From assembly GCF_001545155.1 (NCBI RefSeq), contig NZ_CP014226.1:2034777-2073115 (forward strand): 38,339 nt of DNA, in the 5' to 3' direction. The notes under the pieces were generated by a model. The model ran no database searches, had not been told where the DNA came from, and worked only from the letters and a program-made list of their open reading frames with translations. Positions 7,066 to 15,058 of this stretch are shown one piece after another. The position numbers were made by a program, and so were the translations under genes. The DNA is from Halomonas chromatireducens (GTDB taxonomy: Bacteria > Pseudomonadota > Gammaproteobacteria > Pseudomonadales > Halomonadaceae). Within the stretch, counting starts at the first letter, position 1; the number at the start of each line of letters is the position of its first letter.

Positions 7066-8880
7066 TCAGCGCTCCCCGGGGGAAGATTCGCTGCTGGAAG
7101 AATACAGGCGATACAGGCTACGCCCTTCGCTCTTGGCTTGATACATCGCCTTGTCTGCTCTTCCAAGCACGTCAGAGTGGGTCATTTCATGCTCATCGAG
7201 CATCGCGATCCCTATGCTCACGGAAACGTTCAGGCTGATTCCCGCCAGCGAAACGGGATGTTCCAGGGCACGCAGGAACCGAGTGGCAACCGTGACGGCT
7301 TCTTCTGCATGCTCGATCCCCTCCAGCAGGATAGCGAATTCGTCGCCGGAGAGGCGAGCAGCCAAGCCGGGCGGCCTGACGCTCTGTTTCAGGCGCTCGG
7401 CTATTTCCCGCAGCACCATGTCTCCCATGATGTGCCCATGCTCATCATTGATCGCCTTGAAGCTGTCGACATCGAGGAACATGATGGCAAACCCGCTCCT
7501 CTCCCCGCCGGCCTCATGCCGTTTGGGTAACTGCTCCAGTCGCTCAAGCAGGTGCGCCCGATTGGGCAGGCCCGTCAGGTGGTCGTGCATCACCTCATGC
7601 TTGAGTTGCTGCTCCACGGTCTTGCGGGTGGCGATCTCTTTTTCCAGCTCCCAGGTACGTTCCCGCACTCTGAGTTCCAGGGTGGCCTTGGCCTCGCGCA
7701 GAGAGGCCAGGGCACGCTTGCGTTCGAGACTGCTGGCGATCTGGCTGGAAACGAACCGCAAGAGCTCCGAATCCTTCGGCTGAAAGAGGGTGTCATCGCG
7801 ATAGCTCTGCACGGCCATGACTCCCAGTACCCGCCCTTCACAGCGTAACGGCACGCCGAGCCAGGAGTGGGGGCGCCTTCCCTTGATGGTAATGCTGCCC
7901 TCGGCCTCGAGAGCTGCGATCTGGCGTTTGTCGAGCAGCACATCCGCGCCGAGGCGCAAGACATGTTCGGTCAATCCATCACGAAGGCGCCGCTTCGGGC
8001 TCGGTGGATCATAGTCGTTGGCATAGTAGGCGAAGTCGATCGCCTCGCCATCGTCAACCAACAGTGCGATGAAGAAATTGTCGGCATAGAGCAAGCTGCC
8101 CAACTGGTAGTGGATCGTGCGGTAGAAGTCCTTCTCCCGGCCGGTGTCGCCCGCTTGCTCCGCGATATGATAGAGCGCCCGCTGGATCAGCTCGTTACGC
8201 TTGCGCTCAGCGATCTCCTGAAGCAGCTTGGCGTTGGCGTCGGCCAGCTCCCTGGTGCGCAGCGCCACTGCCCGTTCGAGGTTCTCCCGATATTCTCGCC
8301 GCTGCAGCGTCGTCAGAATATGGCTGGCCACAAAGCTCAGAAGCGCCTGGTCCTCAGGCCCGTATACTTCGGCCTCTTCATAGTGCTGAACGACGAGAAT
8401 CCCATGCACCTGACTCCCTTCGAGCATGGGAACGCCCAGCCAATCCTTCGGTGCCACCCCCAGCGGCCGGAACTCCCCCGGCAATTCGGCACCGATCTTG
8501 TCGAGGGTTCCGCGAAGCGGCTTGCCCAGGCGAATCGTGTACCAGGTGAGGCTGTACTCGATTTCATCCAGCGGGATCGGCGCCTCCATTCCGGCCGCCG
8601 TCACATCGGAGAATGGCGTCGCGACATCGGCAAAATAGAGGAATCGAACGTGCTGTGAGTCCTGGTCATAGCGGGCAATGAAGAAATTATCCGCATACAT
8701 CAGCTCGGAGATGATGCCGTGCAGCCGGCTGAGCATCACGCTCATCTCCAGCTGTGCTCCAGAGAGCTCAGAGATGGCATAAAGTGCCCGCTGAACCCGT
8801 TCTGCCTTTTCGAGTTCACTCACCTTGTCGAGTAGCGCCTGGTAGGCGGAACTCGGCACCACGCCATCGCCAAATGTCAT
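7066..8880 (-). CDS. Diguanylate cyclase with two tandem GAF domains
   Basis: The 604-residue protein is predicted to be soluble. Two GAF domains (about 30-195 and 230-400) are clearly duplicated: both begin with an RALY helix, contain a YADNFFIA motif and end in an FVxSxI helix. Coiled-coil linkers rich in ELA..KLLQEIAERK and RVRERTWELEKE follow each. The GGDEF domain occupies about 430-595 (HDHLTGLPNR, FLDVDSFKAINDEHGH), with SGDEF as the signature near 520. SGDEF variants can be active. The position of the inhibitory RxxD site reads RPPG, so product feedback is probably lost, unlike in the cyclase at 4803. The GAF ligand is unknown. The start at ATG 8880 fits the coiled-coil N-terminus; a large upstream gap allows its own promoter. 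Confidence 0.9.
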   Translation of the reverse strand: MTFGDGVVPSSAYQALLDKVSELEKAERVQRALYAISELSGAQLEMSVMLSRLHGIISELMYADNFFIARYDQDSQHVRFLYFADVATPFSDVTAAGMEAPIPLDEIEYSLTWYTIRLGKPLRGTLDKIGAELPGEFRPLGVAPKDWLGVPMLEGSQVHGILVVQHYEEAEVYGPEDQALLSFVASHILTTLQRREYRENLERAVALRTRELADANAKLLQEIAERKRNELIQRALYHIAEQAGDTGREKDFYRTIHYQLGSLLYADNFFIALLVDDGEAIDFAYYANDYDPPSPKRRLRDGLTEHVLRLGADVLLDKRQIAALEAEGSITIKGRRPHSWLGVPLRCEGRVLGVMAVQSYRDDTLFQPKDSELLRFVSSQIASSLERKRALASLREAKATLELRVRERTWELEKEIATRKTVEQQLKHEVMHDHLTGLPNRAHLLERLEQLPKRHEAGGERSGFAIMFLDVDSFKAINDEHGHIMGDMVLREIAERLKQSVRPPGLAARLSGDEFAILLEGIEHAEEAVTVATRFLRALEHPVSLAGISLNVSVSIGIAMLDEHEMTHSDVLGRADKAMYQAKSEGRSLYRLYSSSSESSPGER

Positions 8881-9272
8881 GCGCTGCCCCTGTTCGCTGC
8901 CTTATGCTGCTATATTGGCATCATCCCACCGTTCTTGATACGTGGTTCTCAGGGAACGGGGAACCCGACACACCCTGCTGCGAACAGAGGTGGCCAGCCA
9001 GTGCCGGGGCGCTTCAGCGCAAAGGCTACTGCTGCTTCCACTGATACATGATGAAATCGCTCGGTCCATCCGTGTAGCGGTCGTAGAAGGCCCCCGCCAG
9101 CCTGCTTGTGAGCCGCGTGGTAACGAAAGAACATGCCGCCTGTCATGAGTGTACTAGCTGCCTAGTCTGGGGCCACTTGATTCCCGCAGCATGCAGCTGG
9201 TGAAAATCGGCGATCTAAAGAGCATCTTTCCCGTAAATGTTCATCTCCCGTTGGCGGGTAAAAAAGAAGAAC
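8881..9272. other. Intergenic stretch with a gene remnant
   Basis: No intact gene was found. On the minus strand an open frame at 9026-9142 gives a 38-residue, protein-like C-terminal end (including LAGAFYDRYTDGPSDFIMYQ), listed separately. The rest holds the leader of the GAF-GGDEF gene and the region downstream of the membrane-protein gene. Confidence 0.4.
9026..9142 (-). pseudogene. C-terminal remnant of an unidentified protein
   Basis: The frame is closed by TGA at 9143-9145 upstream and TAG at 9026-9028. The translation between has a natural C-terminal look (RLTSRLAGAFYDRYTDGPSD, then aromatic and charged residues) and no start codon with a ribosome-binding site. I do not recognise the family. 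Confidence 0.3.
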
Positions 9273-9797
9273 TTATTGGAGCTGCTGTTGTTCAGGCCCA
9301 TCGATATCGGCAAGCTGCGTACTGCGCCAGATAACGACGGCTCGGCCCAGGAACATGCCGCCAAACAAGCCGTAAACCAGGCTGACAGAAGCGGCAAAGG
9401 TGGCCGTATCGGCCATGGGCAGTTGCATCCCAACGATGACGCCCACGGTGAACTTGGCACAGAAGATAGCCAGCATGAGGATAAGCGGCTGCCAGCTTCC
9501 CGGCACCAGAAAACTCTGCTGCTGCGGGGAGAATCGCACGCCTCTTGGGATGGCGAGCTTGATATGCAGCAATACGGCGAGGCCGATGCCAAACGCCCAG
9601 AGTGCCAAGTTGATTGGATCGTCGCCGAACGCATGGATGAGACCGTAACATCCAAGGAAGAGAAAAATCGCCGGGATGATGCCCAGCCGGGAGAGGCCGA
9701 CGGTACGAGCCTTGCTCTGCTGGACTCCCCTATAAAGCAGAAACAGCAGCAACGGCCATACCCATAGGGGCGTGTTTCTGATTATCTCGATCAGCAT
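9273..9797 (-). CDS. Small integral membrane protein of unknown function
   Basis: The 174-residue protein has about five hydrophobic helices, starting with a conserved-looking MLIEIIRNTPLWVWPLLLFL and a following GVQQSKARTV loop. From memory it resembles the DUF6622 family; this is not verified. A strong ribosome-binding site (GGAGGGAA) lies six bases before ATG 9797. There is no operon partner on this strand, and the flanks contain gene debris. No enzymatic motif is visible, so no function is proposed. Confidence 0.75.
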   Translation of the reverse strand: MLIEIIRNTPLWVWPLLLFLLYRGVQQSKARTVGLSRLGIIPAIFLFLGCYGLIHAFGDDPINLALWAFGIGLAVLLHIKLAIPRGVRFSPQQQSFLVPGSWQPLILMLAIFCAKFTVGVIVGMQLPMADTATFAASVSLVYGLFGGMFLGRAVVIWRSTQLADIDGPEQQQLQ

Positions 9798-9857
9798 GGT
9801 CGATTCCCTCCGACTTGTATTGCCTCAGCATAGGCAAGAGTAAGACAAGCGCCCCAG

Positions 9858-10020
9858 TCAGTGCTCACTCACGCAGCAGACCCGCTGGAATGCCCCTTCC
9901 CATTCATCGGGGGTAATTTCGCGTACGCCATCCAGCAATCGCTGGCGACCTTTTCCCCAGCCCCCGGTAGTCGACTTGCTACAAATTGGGCATGGTCTTG
10001 GAAACGTGCTCGGCAACTTT
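9858..10020 (-). pseudogene. Debris with a fragment of an alpha/beta hydrolase
   Basis: At 10020-9982 the minus strand reads KVAEHVSKTMPNL followed by a stop. This closely matches SEHVRKTMPNL in the truncated hydrolase at 10765-11202; the two share the 15-mer TTGGGCATGGTCTTG (9986-10000 and 10925-10939). Beyond the stop, in another frame, the sequence reads GRQRLLDGVREITPDEWEGA and continues to a stop at 9858; it looks like a protein end from a different gene. The segment appears to be a patchwork of decayed coding pieces. Confidence 0.5.
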
Positions 10021-10082
10021 AGTTTACCCTTCACGATCCAACGGGATGGCAACAAGGCCTGACGAACCCGAAGGGTGGTCCA

Positions 10083-10568
10083 ATGGAAGAGTCTCGTGTA
10101 GAAGACACCAAGCGCTTGCTGAAGCATCGCCTTTACCATGATGAACTGCCGGAGGAGCACGAAGATCCTCTGATCAGGCACCTGCATCGCATCATACGCC
10201 TTGCCGTCAAGGTGCTGTCCATCCTGATGGTACTGGTCATTATCTGGGGTGTGATCGACGTGGTCTACATGCTTTACACCCGGCTTATGACGCCCCCCTT
10301 CATGCTGTTTGAGGTGAGCGATATCTTCGCCATCTTTAGTGCCTTCATGGTGGTACTCATCGCCATCGAGATATTCATCAACATTCGCCTTTATCTGGGC
10401 ACCAACATGTTGCCGATCCAGTTGGTCATCGCAACCGCGCTCATGGCAATCGCCCGTAAGGTGATCATCATGGACACCGACTACGTAACTGCGATGGAAA
10501 TCATGGCGATCGCGGCCGTCGTCCTTGCGCTCGGCATCACCCACTGGCTGGTAACGCGCAGACCGTAG
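10083..10568 (+). CDS. PsiE-family membrane protein
   Basis: The 161-residue protein has a charged N-terminus (about 1-38) and four hydrophobic helices, with the family signature IEIFINIRLYLG and the helix after it (LVIATALMAIARKVIIMD). PsiE is named for phosphate-starvation induction in E. coli; its biochemical function is unknown. A GAAGGGTGG ribosome-binding site precedes ATG 10083. I see no clear Pho box. The gene is flanked by two decayed fragments of one hydrolase family, so it may sit in a rearranged spot. Confidence 0.82.
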   Translation: MEESRVEDTKRLLKHRLYHDELPEEHEDPLIRHLHRIIRLAVKVLSILMVLVIIWGVIDVVYMLYTRLMTPPFMLFEVSDIFAIFSAFMVVLIAIEIFINIRLYLGTNMLPIQLVIATALMAIARKVIIMDTDYVTAMEIMAIAAVVLALGITHWLVTRRP

Positions 10569-10653
10569 GGGCTTATTTGGCTGCCTGAACAGAATGACAA
10601 GTAACGCTGTCAATTCCAGGCCCCATGGCCTCACTTTCGCTCTAGCTCACTTG

Positions 10654-10713
10654 GCCGGCATCCAAGCGAGAACAGTTCAAGGCTTGCCAAGACTGTCTCG
10701 CCGGGATGCCGGC
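10654..10713. repeat. Long imperfect inverted repeat between PsiE gene and hydrolase remnant
   Basis: The outer arms GCCGGCATCC and GGATGCCGGC pair, and the inner parts AGCGAGAACAGT and ACTGTCTCGC continue the pairing with a small bulge, around a loop of about 15 bases. No T-tract follows on either strand. It could be a weak bidirectional terminator between converging genes or a REP-like element; it is not the array repeat. Confidence 0.45.
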
Positions 10714-10764
10714 GTATGTGGAAAAAACCTCTGCCAGGCAACTACAGAGGCCTGGTGGAGACCG

Positions 10765-11202
10765 CTATTGTGCCGGCTCGATCACCCAGGGCTCCAGATC
10801 CACCTCGTTCCTGCAGCTGTCGTCGACCGGTGCGTCTGGGTCGTCGAGAAAGGCATTGATCATGGTGGAGCGACATTCGTTGACGGGATTGTGCCCCAGT
10901 CCTTGAAACTCGACGTACTGCAGGTTGGGCATGGTCTTGCGAACATGCTCGCTCCAGCGTGTGCCGCAGCAGGGGTCCATCTGGCCATGGATGGCCAGGG
11001 CCGGGGTATCCGATACCGGCGGATCGTTGTGCTCAGCGGGCACGGCTCCGTCTTCACCCCACCAGCCGCACACCCACGGGGGCTCGAAGCCCAGAATGGC
11101 CGGCTCGGTCTGCACCGCGGCGATCGAGTCTTCGCGCGTGGGCCGATTCGTGCCCATGTCGTTGCACACATGAGCCAGGAAGTAGCCCAGCGCATGGGGG
11201 CG
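10765..11202 (-). pseudogene. C-terminal fragment of a TAP-like alpha/beta hydrolase
   Basis: The 145 codons match the C-terminal part of secreted or periplasmic alpha/beta hydrolases of the tripeptidyl-aminopeptidase-like (TAP C-terminal domain) type, which are normally about 450-550 residues. The catalytic aspartate lies in LAIHGQMDPCC and the histidine in FQGLGHNPVNEC. The nucleophile serine region and everything upstream are missing: an in-frame TGA (11203-11205) and then the tandem palindrome array replace it. A GTG at about 11169 could start a short product, but it would lack the nucleophile. The break beside the repeat array suggests that repeat-mediated rearrangement removed the 5' part. 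Confidence 0.75.
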
Positions 11203-11224
11203 TCAAACGGCGATATGGGGCCCG

Positions 11225-12205
11225 TCCTCCGCCAGGAGGGGAGAACCCAAGGCGCCTGGCGGCGCCAGTCGCGACGCAGAGCGGCGCTCCAACAGCTGTT
11301 TTTACTTGCCATTGCAGACATTTACCATCTTGTTGGAGGAAGCTTCAGCTCACCACTGGAGGCCGAAGGACTCCCGGCGGTGTTGCCGATGTACACGACC
11401 ACCACTTACGTGGGCAGCCTCCGCCAAGGCGCCTGACGGCGCCAGTCGCGATGGGAACCAGCGCTCCTACAGCTGCTTTTTCACCGACGGTGCCACACCG
11501 CTGTCGGAGCAGCTTTAGCTCGCGACTGGAGGCCGGAGGACTCCCAGCGGTGTTGCCGATGTACACGACCACCACTTACGTGGGCAGCCTCCGCCGGGGC
11601 GCCTGACGGCGCCAGTCGCGATGGGAACCAGCGCTCCTACAGCTGCTTTTTCACCGACAGTGCCACACCGTGCTGTAGGAGGAATCTTTAGTTCCGGTCC
11701 GACGCATCGGCGACTGGAGGCCGAAGGACTCCCGGCGGTGTTAGCGATGTACACGACCACCACTTACGTGGGCAGCCTCCGCCAAGGCGCCTGGCGGCGC
11801 CAGTCGCGACGCGGAGCGGCGCTCCAACAGCTGTTTTTACTTGCCATTGCAGACATTTACCATCTTGTTGGAGGAAGCTTCAGCTCACGACTGGAGGCCG
11901 GAGGGCTCCCGGCGGTGTTGTCTGCGATGGCAATAATCACGGGCCTTGGCAGCCTTCGCCAAGGCGCCTGGCGGCGCCAGTCGCGAAGCAGAGCGGCGCT
12001 CCAACAGCTGTTTTTTCTTGCCATCGCAGACATTTACCATCTTGTTGGAGGAAGCTTCAGCTCACGACTGGAGGCCGGAGGGCTCCCGGCGGTGTTGCCG
12101 AGGTACAAGACTACCACTTACGTGGGCAGCCTCCGCCGGGGCGCCTGACGGCGCCAGTCGCGATGGGGACCAGCGCTCCAACAGCGGTATTTTCCGTCAA
12201 GGAGA
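11225..12205. repeat. Tandem array of five and a half palindromic repeat units
   Basis: The marker GGCGCCAGTCGCGA recurs at 11261, 11439, 11609, 11796, 11973 and 12150, giving periods of 178, 170, 187, 177 and 177 bases; the last unit is cut to its left half. Each unit has a left arm beginning CCAGTCG, an AT-richer loop, and a right arm ending CGACTGG, so it can fold into an imperfect hairpin with arms of about 30 bases. A spacer of about 80 bases follows, containing GGCGCC-TGAC-GGCGCC in most units. Two arm/loop versions alternate. Type A (11261, 11796, 11973) has GCTCCAACAGCTG and GTTGGAGGAAGCTTCAGCTC. Type B (11439, 11609) has GCTCCTACAGCTG and GGAGCAGCTTTAGCTCGCG or a diverged form. No coding potential is consistent across units. 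Confidence 0.85.
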
Positions 12206-12283
12206 CAGCTGGCGAGTGGCGACGCGACGTCGTAGAGTGGCGCCACACTATCCTGGCTAGCAACGGCAAAGGAGCGATAAGGC

Positions 12284-12499
12284 GTGAACCCCGAAGATCT
12301 GGAAACGCTGGTGACACTCAGGATGCCGTTCGGCAGGTACGGGGGCTGGCTGATCGCCGACCTGCCCGGCTCCTACCTTAACTGGTTTGCACGAGAGGGC
12401 TTCCCGCCCGGCGAAATCGGCCGGCTGCTGCACCTGATGCATGAGATCGACCATAACGGCCTCAGCGATCTGCTTGATCCGCTGCGCCGGAAGGCCTGA
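12284..12499 (+). CDS. DUF3820 family small protein
   Basis: The 71-residue protein matches the DUF3820 (QSregVF-type) family: MPFGRYGGWLIADLPGSYL is the family core, followed by a helical C-terminus (GEIGRLLHLMHEID). The function is not established. The start is GTG at 12284 with GGAG nine bases upstream; no in-frame ATG fits the family N-terminus (PEDLETLVTLRMPFG). It lies just past the repeat array and converges on the ZipA-like gene with a 27-base gap. Confidence 0.8.
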   Translation: MNPEDLETLVTLRMPFGRYGGWLIADLPGSYLNWFAREGFPPGEIGRLLHLMHEIDHNGLSDLLDPLRRKA

Positions 12500-12526
12500 G
12501 CGGGCGGACTGGACTGAAAGTCGGTT

Positions 12527-13162
12527 TCAAATGACCTGCTTCCGTAGCTGTTCGAACTCCTCTTTGCTGACTTCGTTGCGATCGGCGTCGAGAATATGTC
12601 CACCGATGGCGACGATGGACTGGGTGATGCGAATCAGCGTTTCCGGGTTGCGTGCTACGCTGCGCTTGTTGATGAAGTGGATGAGGATCGAAACGCCCGG
12701 AACGATCGGCTGGTCATCACCCTCATGAATGGGCGGCAATGTGCCGGGGGGCGAGGAGTTGGCGATGGTGAGCTTGTAGCCGGCCTGGGGGTCGCGGAGC
12801 ACATAGACGCCGAGCTTCTCATCGTAGTGAGCATTCACCTCCCGGAACAACTTGGCCAGCCGACGGTTGGTATCCAGCCCCGGCCAGTCGAGCACCACGA
12901 AGAGGCACTGCTTGATATCGGTGCCCGATACCGTCTGGAAGCGATGGGTGGAGGGCTGTGGTGGCTCCGCGGGCTCAGCGACCGCTTTCCGAGCAGGGGC
13001 TTCTGGCTCGGCGGGCACGGCTGGCTCGGCCGGTTGCACAGTTTGGGCAGCCGGCGGGGTGGCGCTGCGCCTGGCGCGGCCGGAAAAGTACATCACCATG
13101 CAGATCATTGCCAGCAACAGCGCCCCGCCGGCCAATAGCAGAACCACGAAAGCCGGTTCCAT
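12527..13162 (-). CDS. ZipA-like membrane-anchored protein
   Basis: The 211-residue protein has the layout of the division protein ZipA: an N-terminal membrane helix (about 5-27), a Pro/Ala/Glu-rich linker (about 33-72) and a C-terminal globular domain. The domain order resembles ZipA-C, with FVVLDWPG, GYKLTIANSSPPGTL, a PGVSILIHF strand and a final helix ending GGHILDADRNEVSKEEFEQL. ZipA tethers FtsZ to the membrane. This protein is shorter than typical ZipA and lies away from ligA, the usual neighbour, so it is probably a paralogue or distant relative rather than the main ZipA. A good ribosome-binding site (AAGGGGAA) precedes ATG 13162. Confidence 0.6.
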   Translation of the reverse strand: MEPAFVVLLLAGGALLLAMICMVMYFSGRARRSATPPAAQTVQPAEPAVPAEPEAPARKAVAEPAEPPQPSTHRFQTVSGTDIKQCLFVVLDWPGLDTNRRLAKLFREVNAHYDEKLGVYVLRDPQAGYKLTIANSSPPGTLPPIHEGDDQPIVPGVSILIHFINKRSVARNPETLIRITQSIVAIGGHILDADRNEVSKEEFEQLRKQVI

Positions 13163-13593
13163 TCCGTTCCCCTTGTTGTTATGCCTTGTTGTGTCTTGTT
13201 TCCAATCGCTGGGACGATACCTGCCTCATACAGCACAATCAATGTGGGGAAGGCGAGCACGGGCTTGCGGAAAGCGCGATGTCCAGCGGGGTCCATTCGG
13301 TTCAACGGACATTCAATAATATGCCGATACACTTTGCCAGGCCATGGGGGCTATCAACGCAACGGCATACGTCAGTCGCGCCGATCCGGGCAGTACGACG
13401 CTGATCGTTGAAGCCTGCCTATGGCAGGCTGGAGATGAAAAAGCCATTCTAGAGTCAAACGTCAGGAAGACGGTGGAAGAGGAGGAACCAGCCTTTCGAA
13501 GTGACACTGGCCAGTAAGGGTGCCGGACTGTCAGTAGATGGAAAGGCAAGCGGGCCAGTGTCTGAGGTGCCCTCTACTCAGGAGCGTTGCCCG
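13163..13593. other. Divergent intergenic region with a hairpin
   Basis: The 431 bases between the ZipA-like gene and phoH contain no convincing ORF. AGCCTGCC and GGCAGGCT (13412-13430) form a perfect 8-bp stem with a TAT loop, without a T-tract. In-frame GTG 13501 would lengthen PhoH by 31 residues, but those residues do not look like family sequence. Confidence 0.45.
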
Positions 13594-15009
13594 ATGGTCC
13601 GACTCGACAAGAAAGCCAAGCGGCTCTATGTGCTGGACACCAATGTCCTGATCCACGACCCCGCTGCCCTGTATCAGTTCGAGGAACACGAGGTGGTCAT
13701 CCCCATGACCGTGCTCGAGGAGCTCGACAAGCACAAGAACGGCCTGCGCGAGATCGCTCGCACCGCCCGCCAGGTCAGTCGCACCCTCTCCGACCTGACC
13801 AACCAGGTCTCATTCGACGAAATCCAGCAAGGCATTCCCATTCCCCGCGCCGGTGGCACCCCGATGGGTCGGCTGCGGTTTCTCTGCTACCCCGAACTGA
13901 AGTCCCTCGAGCACCTGGAAGAGAGCCCCGACAACCGGCTGCTGGCGGAGACCTGCCGGCTGCGTGACGAACGTCCCGATGCCTCGGTCATCCTGGTTTC
14001 AAAGGATATCAACCTCCGGGTCAAGGCCGCCGCCCTGCGGGTACCGGTCGAGGACTACCTGACCGACCGCGTCTTCAGCGACAGCGATGCCATGCTCGAA
14101 GGCGTCCGCATCTATCCCGACTCGGAAGCCGGCGACAACGGCCCCTGGGGCCAGCTCGAGGTGGACGTCACCGTCGAGCGGGTCGACCATCACACCTTCT
14201 ACCACCTGGAAGGACGCATGCCCGCCGACTGGCACCTGGGCATGCTGGTATCCGACAGCGAGAATGGCGCCAGCTTCGAGGCTATCGTTCGCGAACTGGG
14301 CCCCAACCACGCCCGGCTGCAGTTGCTCACCAACTATCGCCACAAGGCGGGTGTCTGGGGGGTCCATGCCCACGACAGCCGCCAGAACTTCGCCCTCAAC
14401 CTGCTGATGGACGATGACATCGACCTGGTGACCATCGCCGGCAGCGCCGGCACCGGCAAGACCTTCATGACCCTGGCCGCGGCGTTCCAGCAGACCCTGG
14501 ACGCCAAGCGCTTCGAGCGCATCGTCTTCACCCGGGCACCGATCACGATGAGCGAGGACATCGGCTTCCTGCCCGGCACCGAGGAGGAGAAGATGTCACC
14601 CTGGATGGGGGCCTTCCATGACAACATGGACAACCTGCTGCGCGACGAGCATGACGGCAGCACCAGCTGGAGCCAGGATGCCACCCGAACGCTGATCGGC
14701 TCCCGGGTGCAGATTCGCGCCCCAGGCTTCATGCGCGGCCGCACCCTCAACGATACCTTCCTGATCATCGACGAAGCGCAGAACTTCACTCCCAAACAGC
14801 TCAAGGCCCTGGTGACCCGCGCCGGGCGCAACACCAAGATCGTCTGCCTGGGCAACGTCGGTCAGATCGACACGCCCTACCTCACTGCCAATACCTGCGG
14901 CATGGCGGCGGTGGTCCAGCGCTTCAGCAACTGGGCACATGCCAGCCATGTGACCCTGAGAAGCGTGGAGCGCTCACGCCTGGCACTCGCCGGCGAAGAG
15001 CTGCTCTGA
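13594..15009 (+). CDS. PhoH family protein with N-terminal PIN domain
   Basis: The 471-residue protein combines a PIN nuclease-like domain (about 5-160; YVLDTNVLIHDP supplies the first acidic pair) with a PhoH P-loop ATPase domain (about 255-455). Walker A is GSAGTGKT (283-290) and Walker B is LIIDEAQN (390-397). This is the PhoH2/YlaK arrangement, for which RNA helicase and ribonuclease activity has been reported in some bacteria. The start at ATG 13594 has CAGGAG nine bases upstream, and MVRLDKKAKRLYVLDTN is a normal family start. It converges on the antiporter operon with a 35-base gap. Confidence 0.92.
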   Translation: MVRLDKKAKRLYVLDTNVLIHDPAALYQFEEHEVVIPMTVLEELDKHKNGLREIARTARQVSRTLSDLTNQVSFDEIQQGIPIPRAGGTPMGRLRFLCYPELKSLEHLEESPDNRLLAETCRLRDERPDASVILVSKDINLRVKAAALRVPVEDYLTDRVFSDSDAMLEGVRIYPDSEAGDNGPWGQLEVDVTVERVDHHTFYHLEGRMPADWHLGMLVSDSENGASFEAIVRELGPNHARLQLLTNYRHKAGVWGVHAHDSRQNFALNLLMDDDIDLVTIAGSAGTGKTFMTLAAAFQQTLDAKRFERIVFTRAPITMSEDIGFLPGTEEEKMSPWMGAFHDNMDNLLRDEHDGSTSWSQDATRTLIGSRVQIRAPGFMRGRTLNDTFLIIDEAQNFTPKQLKALVTRAGRNTKIVCLGNVGQIDTPYLTANTCGMAAVVQRFSNWAHASHVTLRSVERSRLALAGEELL

Positions 15010-15020
15010 CACCATGACCC

Positions 15021-15058
15021 TCTGGCTGGAGCGGGCATACCGCCCTACTCCAGCCAGA
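15021..15058. terminator. Bidirectional hairpin between phoH and antiporter operon
   Basis: The perfect 11-bp arms TCTGGCTGGAG (15021-15031) and CTCCAGCCAGA (15048-15058) enclose GGGC and GCCC, which extend the stem. The right arm overlaps the last codons of the minus-strand gene. There is no T-tract on either side, but the position between converging genes suggests a shared transcription end. Confidence 0.55.

Noticed and set aside
9858..10634. 258-codon minus-strand ORF covering the PsiE gene
   Set aside because: Most of it is antisense to the PsiE-family gene; only its last 30 or so residues look like a protein and are treated as debris.
11225..12205. CRISPR array
   Set aside because: Units are 170-187 bases, the whole unit including spacer is conserved, and the repeats are long palindromes; CRISPR repeats are 24-47 bases with unique spacers. 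No cas gene is present.
11225..12205. Proteins encoded by the repeat array on either strand
   Set aside because: The open frames are low-complexity by-products of GC-rich repeats; the translation changes frame from unit to unit and resembles no protein.
13501..13593. Upstream GTG start for PhoH
   Set aside because: The added 31 residues are unlike the family, and ATG 13594 has a good ribosome-binding site.
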